Positions 23,010-32,641 are shown, counted from the stretch's first letter. The stretch: DNA of 64,000 nt from Tsuneonella deserti (GCF_014644315.1 NZ_BMKL01000001.1:2181001-2245000), one strand, 5' to 3'. Notes: a model not told the origin generated them from the letters alone. Numbers and translations: made by a program.

Positions 23010-24278
23010 ATGGCCGAAGCCTACATCATCGATGCCGTGCGCACTCCCCGGGGCGTGGGCAAGGTCGACAAGGGCGCGCTGGCGCACATGCACCCGCAGC
23101 ACCTCGCCGCTACCGTCCTCAAGGCGGTTGCCGCGCGCAACCACCTCGACACCAAGGACGTCGATGACGTGATCTGGTCCACGAGCACGCAGAAGGGCAA
23201 GCAGGGCGGCGACCTGGGGCGCATGGCCGCGCTCGACGCGGGCTACGACATCACCTCGTCCGGCATGACGCTCGACCGTTTCTGCGGCGGCGGCATCACT
23301 TCGGTGAACCTCGCGGCGGCGCAAGTGATGAGCGGCATGGCCGACCTCGTCGTCGCCGGCGGCACCGAGATGATGAGCTACACCTCCAGCTCGGCGCAGG
23401 AAGAAATGCAGGCCGGCATCCGCCCGCTCGGCATGGGCGCGGGTAACGCGCGGCTGCAGAAAGTCCATCCGCAGAGCCACCAGGGCGTGTGCGGTGATGC
23501 GATCGCGACGATCGAGGGCTTCACCCGCGAGGAGCTCGACGACCTCGCGCTGCGCAGCCAGCAGAACGCCGACCGGGCGATCAAGGAAGGCCGCTTCGAC
23601 AAGTCCGTCGTACCGGTGACCGACGAGACCGGCAAGGTGGTGCTCGATCACGAGGAATTCCCCCGTCCGCAGACCACCGCCGAAGGGCTCGCCGAACTTC
23701 AGCCCAGCTTCGCCAAGATCGCCGATGCCCCGCTCGACGAACAGGGGACGACCTTCAGCGGCCTGATCAAGCAGAAATATCCCGATCTCGAGATCAAGCA
23801 CTTCCATCACGCGGGCAACAGCTCGGGCGTGGTCGACGGCGCTGCCGCGGTGCTGCTCGCCAGCAAGGACTACGCCAAGAGCCACGGCATGAAGCCGCGC
23901 GCGCGCATCGTCGCCACCGCCAACATGGGCGATGACCCGACGCTGATGCTCAACGCGCCCGTCCCCGCGGCCAAGAAGGTGCTCGAAAAGGCCGGCCTGA
24001 CCAAGGACGACATCGACGTGTGGGAAATCAACGAGGCGTTCGCTGTCGTCGCCGCCAAGTTCATCCGCGACCTCGACCTGCCGGTGGAGAAGGTGAACCC
24101 CAACGGCGGGGCGATCGCGCTGGGCCATCCGATCGGCGCCACCGGCTCGATCCTGATCGGCACCGCGCTCGATGAACTGGAGCGCACCGGTGGGCGCTAC
24201 GGCCTCGTCACCATGTGCGCCGCGGGCGGCATGGCCCCGGCAATCATCATCGAGCGGGTCGAGGACTTCGTGGATTAA
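23010..24278 (+). CDS. Acetyl-CoA acetyltransferase (thiolase)
   Basis: The 422-residue thiolase has Cys92 in LDRFCGGGITS as acyl acceptor, INEAFAVV with the catalytic His region GHPIGATGS, and the second Cys in MCAAGGMAPA. It cleaves or forms the 3-oxoacyl-CoA bond, the last step of the oxidation sequence coded around it. It begins MAEAYIIDAVRTPRG at ATG 23010, where GAGAGGATTACCGAGA precedes; an upstream frame reading through the operator is not conserved. It is followed by a good terminator, so it is monocistronic. Whether it is degradative or biosynthetic cannot be told from the sequence alone. Confidence 0.94.
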   Translation: MAEAYIIDAVRTPRGVGKVDKGALAHMHPQHLAATVLKAVAARNHLDTKDVDDVIWSTSTQKGKQGGDLGRMAALDAGYDITSSGMTLDRFCGGGITSVNLAAAQVMSGMADLVVAGGTEMMSYTSSSAQEEMQAGIRPLGMGAGNARLQKVHPQSHQGVCGDAIATIEGFTREELDDLALRSQQNADRAIKEGRFDKSVVPVTDETGKVVLDHEEFPRPQTTAEGLAELQPSFAKIADAPLDEQGTTFSGLIKQKYPDLEIKHFHHAGNSSGVVDGAAAVLLASKDYAKSHGMKPRARIVATANMGDDPTLMLNAPVPAAKKVLEKAGLTKDDIDVWEINEAFAVVAAKFIRDLDLPVEKVNPNGGAIALGHPIGATGSILIGTALDELERTGGRYGLVTMCAAGGMAPAIIIERVEDFVD

Positions 24279-24300
24279 TCCCAGCCGCCAATAGCAAGGT

Positions 24301-24331
24301 AGGGCCGGGCAGCCGCTGCCCGGCCCTTTGT
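24301..24331 (+). terminator. Rho-independent terminator of the thiolase gene
   Basis: A perfect 12-bp stem (24301-24312 with 24316-24327) with a 3-base loop CCG is followed by TTGTT. It starts 22 bp after the thiolase stop. The structure is strong and the orientation fits. Confidence 0.85.
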
Positions 24332-24544
24332 TAAATGCAGCTGCGCCACATGTGCGGTGACAACTCAATCAAATCAGCCGTCACACCTTCACCCACGGGC
24401 TTGGCGTTTCCCCCGGGGGGGCGGGGGCCGACTCTAAAAATCAACCCTATGCAAAGTGAAGTCTGCAGCTAATCGAGCCGAATCCAGTTTTCAAACTTGC
24501 GACAAGGTCCTGTCATCGATCGCTGAGATACCAGTTGGGCTGGC

Positions 24545-25117
24545 ATGCCTGACCCAACCTATCTACAATCGAATATCAAGCCCACCGCCCCTCGGCGAGC
24601 AGTTCGTCCACGCGACAATTGGTCGGGGATTTCGCAGCTTCCTGAAGAAATTGCCGAACAGGTCCGCCTTGAGCGGCAAATTGAAATCGCGCCCGCTGTC
24701 GCCTTTACGGATGGATACCCCGAAGAAGGTATGCAGGCGCGCTTTTTGTCGGCGCTGGACCGACTTGCAAATATCGAAGCAACTAACCCGACAGCAAGCA
24801 TGTTGGCCATCCAATTGGTGAATATCCACGAGCTTTATTTGGATTGCCATCGGCGTTCCGTCGCCAGCACAAATAACCCATTGGCGTTCAAATCACATAT
24901 GCTCAATGTTGAACGCCTCAGTAATTTGTATATGCGGCAACTTGCAGCACTCGACAGACACCGTGGGCGCGGAAAACAGCAAGTTAGAGTCGAGCACGTG
25001 CATGTTTCTGCTGGGTGGCAAGCAATTGTCGGACACCTCAGTATAGATGATGCAGAGCGGAGGTCCAAGCAGCCTTCCGAAACCGATGCGTTGGGTGGAT
25101 CTACTGGGAAGTCATGA
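24545..25117 (+). CDS. Island-type hypothetical protein (VEHVHV motif)
   Basis: The 190-residue protein starts MPDPTYLQSNIKP and contains FTDGYPEEGMQARFLSALDRLANIE, SMLAIQLVNIHELYLDC and RGKQQVRVEHVHVSAGWQAIVGH. I recognise this as a widespread hypothetical family of sphingomonads and other alphaproteobacteria that is almost always followed by a small His-Gly-Gly protein, as here, and that tends to lie in genomic islands. No biochemical role is known to me. Codon choice is less G+C-rich than in the neighbouring housekeeping genes. The ribosome-binding site is weak. Its TGA is one base before the start of the next gene, so the two are coupled. Confidence 0.75.
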   Translation: MPDPTYLQSNIKPTAPRRAVRPRDNWSGISQLPEEIAEQVRLERQIEIAPAVAFTDGYPEEGMQARFLSALDRLANIEATNPTASMLAIQLVNIHELYLDCHRRSVASTNNPLAFKSHMLNVERLSNLYMRQLAALDRHRGRGKQQVRVEHVHVSAGWQAIVGHLSIDDAERRSKQPSETDALGGSTGKS

Positions 25118-25118
25118 T

Positions 25119-25382
25119 ATGATATCGCATCGGAACTATGCCGCAACGCACGAAGCACCACGCTGTAGCGCGAAAACAAGGCGCGGAAGCGTGTGCAAAT
25201 CTCCTGCGGTCGCCGGAAGATCGAGATGCAGAATGCATGGAGGCGCGCATGGATCTGGCGCACCCCTCCTGAACCAAAACGCTCTCAAACACGGACTTCA
25301 CACTCGAGAGGAGCGTGAACATCGATTGAAGGTGAGGTCGCATGTTCGACAGTGCCGCGAGGCACTGAACATGCTAAACTGA
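25119..25382 (+). CDS. Small HGG-x-GAP protein, partner of the upstream gene
   Basis: The 87-residue basic protein contains RCSAKTRRGSVCKSPAVAG with two Cys, then RCRMHGGAHGSGAPLLNQNALKHGLHT. This Cys-x(n)-Cys plus RMHGG-x-x-x-GAP-x-x-x-N-A-x-x-H-G-x-x-T pattern is common in small proteins of prophages and islands, sometimes loosely named for glucan synthesis; a zinc-binding or nucleic-acid-binding role is conceivable. I chose ATG 25119 because TGGGAAG lies upstream and the stop of the previous gene overlaps this region; the longer frame from 25047 would overlap that gene by about 70 bp. Confidence 0.75.
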   Translation: MISHRNYAATHEAPRCSAKTRRGSVCKSPAVAGRSRCRMHGGAHGSGAPLLNQNALKHGLHTREEREHRLKVRSHVRQCREALNMLN

Positions 25383-25420
25383 TCGCCTGCTTGTCGTATA
25401 TCCAAGAGGCGGCCGAATAT

Positions 25421-25642
25421 TTACCCGACAGCTATGATGGGAGGGAGGGGCTGCAACTCGCTATAGTAAACGCATTCGGTCACGGTAGCGTCCGCCCTGC
25501 GGTTTCGAACAGGATGGACCCGACAGGCATCTTCACCATCCACATCATACACAACAACCCTTTCGCCCGGCTTCAGATTGCCGTCAAAAAGGTCCTCGTA
25601 ACCAACGAAAATAGCCTGCTTACCAATAGGAATGCGGCTCAT
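25421..25642 (-). CDS. 73-residue hypothetical protein
   Basis: I do not recognise the product. ATG 25642 (MSRIPIGKQAIFVGYED) is preceded by AAGGAGA at seven bases, the best ribosome-binding site in this part of the window, which is why I accept the gene. The product is mildly acidic, with strands around AIFVGYEDLFDG and GERVVVYDVDGEDACRV, suggestive of a small beta fold, and no membrane span. It is convergent with the HGG gene (38-bp gap). Composition is island-like. A start farther upstream would only add an Arg-rich segment without a binding site. Confidence 0.55.
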   Translation of the reverse strand: MSRIPIGKQAIFVGYEDLFDGNLKPGERVVVYDVDGEDACRVHPVRNRRADATVTECVYYSELQPLPPIIAVG

Positions 25643-26694
25643 CTGCGTTCTCCTTCGGTCAAGTGATCTACCCCCCCTCTCCGGCAACATGTAAACCCTT
25701 TTCTTCCAGTATCTTACACGTGCAGCCTCCCATTCAGGCTGACTTGGGGATTGCTTTGCCTGGATGGGGCGCGTCGTTTGGCCATACGACGCGATGTGAG
25801 AGATTCAGCATCAGATGGGCCAACCGTGCGATAGGCGTCCAACTCGATAGAGGGTGGACGTTGCATTGGCCCAACCGGCCGAAATTGCTCTTGCGTAACA
25901 CCCCCTCACGCTGGCCATAGGCGACGGTGGCATGAACATGCCGGCTTTTGAACTGCATGGGTAGAATCTCGCCGAGACACCCCTTTAGCGGTTCGTGTCG
26001 AGGAAGAGTTTGTTGAATCGCTGCCTGCTAAGAGCATTGGATGTGAGAGCCAAGACGGCATAGATACTGATGCCACGGCCTTTTGGACTGCGACGGATCC
26101 GCCAATCGCTCAGTGGTGTCCCTGTTGCTTTTCAAGATGAGAAAACAGGGGCACCACCCAGTGCGCGATATTCGTTGCGACATTGTTGCAGCGACGTCTT
26201 GTCGCGGGGACGGCTGGTGGATGGATGAATGTCGTTGTTCTGCCACATAGCTCAAGACGAGTAGAGGTCGCGGAAGACCGCAAGGTCGCTGTGATCCAAG
26301 TCTTAAAGGCGCTTGCCGCGCTCCATTCGGGACCACAGCTGGACCAACCAGTCATGGTCAATCGGCAGGGCGAGGCCTTCGCCGGCCACGGCCCGGTTGC
26401 TCGCCGCCGCCAAGCTTCGTAGCGGCGAGATACCAACGAACTGCCTGGGTCACTAAAGCCAGCGCACAAGTGCCTTCATCATCGCCAACCACCACTTGTG
26501 CGAAGTCGGCGGCACTGGAACTGCTGCCTGGGCCCGAGCACGAGGCGATCGGGCTGTTCAATCCGAAGTCGCTCTCACCGCCATGACGACATCGAGACTA
26601 TGATCGACACTCCGCAGGAAGTGGGCGACTGTGCCGCGGCTGAGGCCGACCGTTTCCGTGAGGCTGTATCGCGCGTGATGGCCTCTGGCGGATA
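25643..26694. other. Gene-poor stretch, probably decayed DNA
   Basis: No frame in these 1052 bp combines a start, ribosome-binding site and protein-like composition. On the minus strand between about 26280 and 26460 a frame reads as a plausible peptide (AVAGEGLALPIDHDWLVQLWS) but is broken by stops on both sides, which looks like a degraded coding sequence I cannot identify. A possible 42-codon frame at 26600-26728 has no ribosome-binding site. No IS ends or target duplications were seen by eye. Confidence 0.5.
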
Positions 26695-26943
26695 CTACAC
26701 GCTGCGCTTCGTGATAGGGCTGCTGTAGCCTCTTTGTTCACCTACCGTTGGTGAGTTGGCCCGCTGTTCTCCCCATTGTGGGGGCCCCTCACCTATCCCC
26801 TCGCTGTCTCGCGTACCGACATACAGCAGTGCCAGAAAAGCGACGGTACAGAGGCCGAAGAACAATCCGATCACCAACAGGGTTGTCACGAGCGAGAGCG
26901 CGTCCTTAGCTATGGCCCTTTCGGGTGGGTTTGTAAACTGCAC
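26695..26943 (-). CDS. Possible small single-span membrane protein
   Basis: The 82-codon frame (GTG 26943) has one clear transmembrane helix (about residues 18-43, LVTTLLVIGLFFGLC and onward) followed by a polar Gly/Glu/Ser-rich tail. The hydrophobic span is hard to explain as noise, but the start codon has only a poor binding site (gatagg). It is transcribed away from the broken acyltransferase gene. No family is recognised. Treat as tentative. Confidence 0.35.
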   Translation of the reverse strand: MQFTNPPERAIAKDALSLVTTLLVIGLFFGLCTVAFLALLYVGTRDSEGIGEGPPQWGEQRANSPTVGEQRGYSSPITKRSV

Positions 26944-27087
26944 AATCGCCTATCCAATCGTTTGGCGCCGCGCTTATGACTTCCCTGTAGGTCCCCAGAA
27001 GGACGTCGTGGCTTGCGATTGCTCGCGCGGGGGCGCCCTGACCTCAACCTATTGCCACGATGCTGCGTCGAGCACTAAGTCGCTCTG

Positions 27088-29082
27088 ATGGGCAAGGCCG
27101 CACATCGCACAGACATCGATGGTTTGCGCAGCCTCGCAATCCTGCCGGTAGTGTTCAATCACGCTGGATTGCCATTTGCACCGGGAGGTTTCGTCGGAGT
27201 CGACATATTTTTTGTAATCTCAGGGTTTCTGATAACCGGAATCGTTGCCCGAGAGATCAACAACGGAAATTTCTCGATCCTGAACTTCTACGACCGTCGG
27301 ATTCGACGGATCATGCCCGCGCTGCTCACGATGATTGCAGTGTGCTTCGCCGGAGGTTGGCTCATTCTGCTGCCAACCGAATTTGTAGCCTTCGCGAAGT
27401 CCGCAGTCTCGGCCTTGCTATTTTCCTCGAAAATTTAGTTTTATCGCGCCGTTGGAGATTACTTCGGTGATGGCGTAGTTGGCGCTCCGCTCCTGCATAC
27501 TTGGTCGCTAGCTGTAGAAGAGCAGTTCTACTTATTTTTTCCGCTCCTTATGCTAGTTATGGCAAGACGCAAAACGCTGTGGACCTGGATGATTGGTGTC
27601 ATCTCGGTGGCGTCACTGGCGCTCTCGATTGCCGTCACCTACTCCCACCCGACGGCGAATTTCTACCTGTTGCCGACCCGGGCTTGGGAACTGGGGTTAG
27701 GGGCGCTCATCGCCCTGGGCGCAGTGCCCGCCGCGAAAGGCGCAACATTCGGCAACGCGGCTTCTCTCGGGGGACTTGTGCTCATTTTCGTCAGCGTTGG
27801 CATGATTGACGAAACGACGCCATTTCCCGGACTGGCGGCCGTCCCACCATGTCTGGGCGCGGCTGCGATCATCTGGTCGGGCCAGCTACAGGTAACGACC
27901 GCTGGCAAGGTTCTCAGCAACCCTGTGCTCGTGTGGTTCGGCCTTATCTCATACTCGCTCTATCTTTGGCATTGGCCTGTATTGGCGGCGGCGCGACTGA
28001 TTGGGGGCAGCCCCACCATCGACATGAACACGGCCCTGTTGTGCATGGCCCTGTCAGTCCTGCTTGGTTGGTTGAGTTGGCGTTTTGTCGAAAGGCCGTT
28101 CCGAAGAGCCCGCAATGACTCACCCGCGGCCCGGCGTCGCGTCTTCCTTGCAGCAGCAACGGCGACCGGAAGCTTGATACTTGTCTCTGGCGCTGTGATG
28201 CTGAGCGACGGTGCATCGGGACGGATCCCGGCCGAAATGAACGCTGTGCTTCGCGAAGCCTCTGATCGCGGCGCTCTGGAACGGAAGTGCATGTCCCGAG
28301 GTATCGGCGAACTTCCGTGCAAATTGGGATCGGCAAGCGAACCGGTCAGCTACGTGATTTGGGGTGATTCACACGCGGGAGCGATGCTGTCGGCATTCGA
28401 CAATGCGCTGTCCGAATCCGGAGAATCGGCCGTTGCCTTCGCAAAGTCTGCTTGTCCTCCCCTGCCGGGGTTGTGGCGCGTAGACCTAGGAAAAAGGCAC
28501 AATTGCGACGGTCACAACGCGGACGTGTTGCGTCTGATAGACCGAGAATATCCATCAGCGACGGTAGTTCTCGTCGCGCGGTGGGCACTCGCGACCCAGT
28601 CGGCCCGCGCGGCGGGTGAAGCAGGGGAAGCGGCCGTCCTGGCAAGGTCCGGCCAGCGACCGCATGCAAATGAGAGCAACGCAATACTGGTAAGCGAATC
28701 CCTTACCCGCTTGGCGTCTCACTTACGTTCGCGGGGGCATCAGGTGGTTATCCTCACCAGCATCCCTGAACAGGGAACCAATTTTCCCAAATTGATAGCG
28801 CGCTCGGAACTCCTGGGACAGAGTGGGGAACACTTCATTCAGCGCCGGACCAGCCGAGAAACTTACGACCAGCGAAACTCGAAAATCACCCCGATATTCC
28901 GAAACGTGAGCGCGCGGTACGGTGTCCAGGTGTTAAGCGTGCGAGACCAGATGTGCGCAGATGTCTGCATGACCGAACTTGGAGGGAAGCTGCTTTACCG
29001 CGATGACGATCACCTTAGCGCCTTCGGCGCGCACTGGCTGGTCGAGCGGATTATGCCCGTCATGCATCAGAGGCAGCGTTGA
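27088..29082 (+). pseudogene. O-acyltransferase with SGNH domain, interrupted by in-frame amber codon
   Basis: The frame codes for an OafA-type membrane acyltransferase (IDGLRSLAILPVVFNHAG, FVGVDIFFVISGFLITGI, RRIRRIMPALL, LLHTWSLAVEEQFYLFFP) fused to a C-terminal SGNH domain (GDSH at about residue 430, DDDHLS near the end). Together these acetylate surface polysaccharide. At 27436-27438 the same frame has TAG between SSKI and FYRAVGDYF; relatives usually have Tyr or another aromatic there, so one base change explains it. Everything on both sides is intact and in phase (665 codons). Either the gene is dead, the clone carries a fresh mutation, or there is a sequencing error. The ATG 27088 has a weak binding site. 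Confidence 0.85.
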
Positions 29083-29197
29083 AGGCCATTCGGTACCACC
29101 AGTCTTTGAAAACGGACGCTCCCGAAGACCAAAGCAACAGTCAGCCGTAGAAGCCGTCTGCGAACACGAGATTCATCGGCCGCCGGCCCCATCGTCC

Positions 29198-31258
29198 TCA
29201 ATCCGATACGGCTCCGACCGGCGCCAACGCGGCGCGCTTGGTTCCGTTCAGATCATGCCCAATTACCGGCGGCTTGAGCTTGGCCAGCAGCGGCCCGGTC
29301 GGCGAGAAGTTTCCTGCCGAGGGGTCGACGAACAGCGAACGCTTGTCCCCGCCCCGCGTGGTCCCCTTGCCGAAGCGGGCATCCTCGTCCCGGGCGTTGG
29401 CCATCAGATGATTGTTGGCGATCCTCGCCTCGTCGCCCATCCGGAAGCCGCCCCAGCTTTCGACCACGTTGTTGGCGATCAGTGAATGGGCGTCGATCTC
29501 GGCGCGCAGGTTGAGCGGCTGGGTGATGTCGTTGTGGGCGATCACCACGTGGCTCAGGGAGGCGACCAGCTGGCTTGCCTTGCCGGTTCTGTCGGTATTG
29601 CCGAACGCATTGTTGATGATGAGGTAATCGCGCGCCTCGTCCCCATTGATGAAAATATTCGCGACCTGGTCCAGCCGGGTAGAAACGTTGTTCGCGATGA
29701 CGACGTTTTCGAGCTTGCTCGCAATCGGTTTCTGCCACCAGTCGACGTGGAAATCGAAGATCGTGACGGCCGTCCAGGGAGCGCTCTTCACGTCCTGGTC
29801 GACGAGGGCCGCACCGGCCGTCCCCACGACCCCGGGCGGACCGCAATGGGTCGCATCGCGGGTATCGTCGAGCAGGGTCGCGCGCCAGTCTTCGAGGGTA
29901 TTGAGCCAGTTGGCGATGTCACCCACGTTATAGGTCGGCAGCGCAGGGTCGGCGTTCTGCACGGTGAACGTGCCCACGATCTTTCCATCGACCTTTGCGG
30001 TCCACGTCCGCATAGGGGCGCCGTTGTTTCCGCTGATCGAGATGGTCGCGGTCCGGCCCCCGCCAACATAGTGGACCGCAAGCCCGGGGATCTGCCGCTT
30101 GTAGAATTCGCTGGACCAGTCGTCGATCCGGTTGTCCACTAGGCATAGCGTGCCAAAGGCGAAGTCGCTCGCGCCCGAGCGAATGTGGCAACCGCGCACG
30201 AGCGCTGCCGAGGCGAACGGCAGGACGATCCCGCTGACAGTGCATTCGGTGTAGAACGGCCGGTTGCGCGCCAGGGTGAAGATATCGCGAGCGCGCTTGT
30301 CCCAAAGAGCATTGCGGCCGGCGCTGTTGACGATCGTACAGCCGTCGAACCAGAAACCCCCGGTCTTGGTGGAGTGAGGACGAAACTGCGAAATGAAGCG
30401 CATATCGAGGGTGAGGTTCCGCCCGCGAAACCGGATGCGGTCGACCTGCGGGCGCACTTGGCCCTTTGTGGCGGCCGTCTTGCCGATGACCACTCCGGGC
30501 ACGTCCGCGCTGATTTCGAGCCACCCGCTGTGTGACTTGTAAGGGCGGCCCATCTTGCCAATGTCGTACGTACCGGCGGTGACGAAGCGCAGGCGCCCGC
30601 GATGCCTCGCATCGGAGCCAAAGCGCGAGATCGCGCCTGCGGCGGAACGATAGTTCACATCCTCCACTTCGGGCGCGTCAGGGTCGATGGTCACATCAAA
30701 ATCGTACAGCGCTTCCGAAGGCAGGAAGGAAAAAGGCCCCTCGGTCCGGCGCTGCATCGCAGGGTCCTTGGGAACAGCTTCGAAGTAGAGATTGGCCTCG
30801 CCATGAGTTCCGTTGTGGCGCAGCCGGATCCACCAGCCGAAGTAGGTGACGGCATTGCCGTTGACGTCGTCGAACGTTTCGAAACCGGGCTTCAAAATGT
30901 CGACGCTGCGGCCTTCGTAGTGAGCCGTGACCTTTTCGAGCCCCATGTTGTCGAGCAATGTGCCATTGAAATTGGCCCCGGCGAAGACACCGACGAGAAG
31001 CTCGTCGGTATAAGCCTGGCGGGGCGGAACGAGCATGCGCAGCGCCGGCTTTGCGGTCTTGCGGACAGGGTCGCGCGGTGGGGCCGCGAATCCGGAACCC
31101 GCCTTGCCGTTCCACCGCGGACCCGGTTCGATCGGCGGCGCGGAGCTGGTGCGCAGGGCAGGTGCGACAGTGAAAAGCCTTGTCCTGCTGGCGAGTGTGG
31201 CTGCCAGCGCGGTCACCGCCGCGCCTCCGGCGGCCTTGATCGCAAACCGCCGGTTCAT
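29198..31258 (-). CDS. Exported right-handed beta-helix protein
   Basis: The 686-residue protein begins MNRRFAIKAAGGAAVTALAA, a Tat-like signal (RRFAIK then a hydrophobic stretch), which decides the start at ATG 31258 over a longer frame. The C-terminal half (about residues 330-650) shows repeated strand-turn units with Asn/Asp ladders such as VVIANNVST, YLIINNAFGN, VVIAHNDIT, SLIANNVVE and ARIANNHL, the hallmark of right-handed parallel beta-helices found in pectate-lyase-like polysaccharide lyases and epimerases. Catalytic residues cannot be assigned. It is convergent with the broken acyltransferase and divergent from another acyltransferase, a setting that suggests work on exopolysaccharide. 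Confidence 0.82.
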   Translation of the reverse strand: MNRRFAIKAAGGAAVTALAATLASRTRLFTVAPALRTSSAPPIEPGPRWNGKAGSGFAAPPRDPVRKTAKPALRMLVPPRQAYTDELLVGVFAGANFNGTLLDNMGLEKVTAHYEGRSVDILKPGFETFDDVNGNAVTYFGWWIRLRHNGTHGEANLYFEAVPKDPAMQRRTEGPFSFLPSEALYDFDVTIDPDAPEVEDVNYRSAAGAISRFGSDARHRGRLRFVTAGTYDIGKMGRPYKSHSGWLEISADVPGVVIGKTAATKGQVRPQVDRIRFRGRNLTLDMRFISQFRPHSTKTGGFWFDGCTIVNSAGRNALWDKRARDIFTLARNRPFYTECTVSGIVLPFASAALVRGCHIRSGASDFAFGTLCLVDNRIDDWSSEFYKRQIPGLAVHYVGGGRTATISISGNNGAPMRTWTAKVDGKIVGTFTVQNADPALPTYNVGDIANWLNTLEDWRATLLDDTRDATHCGPPGVVGTAGAALVDQDVKSAPWTAVTIFDFHVDWWQKPIASKLENVVIANNVSTRLDQVANIFINGDEARDYLIINNAFGNTDRTGKASQLVASLSHVVIAHNDITQPLNLRAEIDAHSLIANNVVESWGGFRMGDEARIANNHLMANARDEDARFGKGTTRGGDKRSLFVDPSAGNFSPTGPLLAKLKPPVIGHDLNGTKRAALAPVGAVSD

Positions 31259-31425
31259 CCGGCCGCCGCCTCGATCGTCAGTACATCGCGGATCCTCATG
31301 CGGACGACGTAACATGGGCTCCGCGCGACCGCATCATCGAGAAGCGGTTAACCCGATCTGGAGCCTCCCCGCATCCCGAAGGTTCAACAGTCTTCAACTC
31401 GGTGCCGATCTGCTAACGGATTCGG

Positions 31426-32589
31426 GTGGGATCATCGAACCAGCACCTTGGCCCGGATTGCGAGCACGCTCCATCCCGTCCCGCACGGACGGCGTCCGAT
31501 CAAGGGGGCGCGCGCCCGGAGGGTGGCAAGCTTCCGGCGATCCAGGCGCTGCGCGCGGTGGCCGCTCTTTCCGTTGCCGTGGTGCACCTTTTCTCGGGCT
31601 TTGCCGTCCACATCGACCGGCGGCTGGACGGACTGCCGCAAGGCGACCAGCTGGCCCAGGCCGCGGTGGCCCTGTTCTTCGTCATATCGGGCTGCGTGAT
31701 GGTCCTGTCGTCGGGGCGGCTGTTCAGCTCTGCGGGCGCAACCGTGCACTTCTGGCGGCGGCGCGCGGTGCGCGTGCTTCCGCCGTACTGGATCGCCACC
31801 GGCGTGATGGCCGCGGTCATGCTTGCGCTCGGCCTGGCGGTGGACACGGGCTACCTCGCGCGGTCGCTTGCGTTTGTTCCAACGCCGAGGGCGGGCGGTC
31901 GAAGCTTCCAGCTTTTCCTGTGGCCGGGGTGGACGCTGCTTTACGAGCTGATTTTCTATGCCCTGTTCGGCGCATTCGTCGGGTTTGGCCGAACGCGGGC
32001 GGTGATCCTGACGGCGCTCGCCATCGGGGCCCTGGTCGTCGCGGGCGCGTTGGCGAACCCTTCCGGCCTGCCTGGCTTCATCGTCACCCGGCCGATCCTG
32101 CTCCTTTTCATCGTTGGCATGGTGGCCGGCCTTGCCCTCCAGCGCGGACTCGCGTCTCCTGCCTGGGTGCGCGCGCTTGCCATGGTTGCAGCACTGGCGG
32201 CGTTCGCCCTGCCCCAACCGGCCGACAGCCAGCTTGGCGTCGGATACCTCGGCTGGGCCGGACTTCCGGCGATCCTGACGTTTGTGACGGTCATGGGCGG
32301 GCCGCTAAGAATCCCCTTCATCGCGCTGTGGGAAGCCTTGGGAGACGCAAGCTACGCCATCTATCTGATCCATGTGCCGTTTGCTCTCGTGTGGATGCGG
32401 ATATTCCACCACGGCCTCGATCATCCCGGGGGCTCGCTGGGCTACATGGCGTCGGGCGTCCCGTTGCTGATCGCGCTGTCGCTCGCCTTCTATCGCTGGA
32501 TCGAACGGCCGATGACGATGCGGCTGAACGTCCTCCTCGGCGGGCAATCGTCGCGAAAATCGGGTCCGATCGGCGACCTGGCGCCATAG
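31426..32589 (+). CDS. OafA/YrhL-type membrane acyltransferase
   Basis: Acyltransferase-3 family, about ten transmembrane helices, acylating sugars of surface glycans. Visible signatures: IQALRAVAALSVAVVH, VALFFVISGCVMV, RRRAVRVLPPYWIAT and near the end DASYAIYLIHVPFALV and FYRWIERP. It lacks the SGNH extension of the copy at 27088. The start is uncertain: GTG 31426 gives 387 residues, but the first 35 residues (Pro/Arg/Gly-rich) are not family-like, and no good binding site is visible; a non-ATG start closer to the first helix is possible. Its upstream region is shared with the divergent beta-helix gene. Confidence 0.85.
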   Translation: MGSSNQHLGPDCEHAPSRPARTASDQGGARPEGGKLPAIQALRAVAALSVAVVHLFSGFAVHIDRRLDGLPQGDQLAQAAVALFFVISGCVMVLSSGRLFSSAGATVHFWRRRAVRVLPPYWIATGVMAAVMLALGLAVDTGYLARSLAFVPTPRAGGRSFQLFLWPGWTLLYELIFYALFGAFVGFGRTRAVILTALAIGALVVAGALANPSGLPGFIVTRPILLLFIVGMVAGLALQRGLASPAWVRALAMVAALAAFALPQPADSQLGVGYLGWAGLPAILTFVTVMGGPLRIPFIALWEALGDASYAIYLIHVPFALVWMRIFHHGLDHPGGSLGYMASGVPLLIALSLAFYRWIERPMTMRLNVLLGGQSSRKSGPIGDLAP

Positions 32590-32641
32590 ATGGGCTGACG
32601 TCCGGCGGGGTCGGAACGCGCCTGGGCGCCGCCAGCCGGCT

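Noticed and set aside
24456..24821. 121-codon frame overlapping the VEHVHV gene
   Set aside because: It is out of phase with a recognised family protein and lacks motifs.
26600..26728. 42-codon frame ending GGYYTLRFVIGLL
   Set aside because: No ribosome-binding site and no conservation known; its end overlaps an opposite-strand membrane-protein frame.
27436..27438. Amber codon read as pyrrolysine or a suppressed stop
   Set aside because: No pyl genes or suppressor tRNA are in the window and the family has ordinary aromatic residues there, so mutation or error is simpler.
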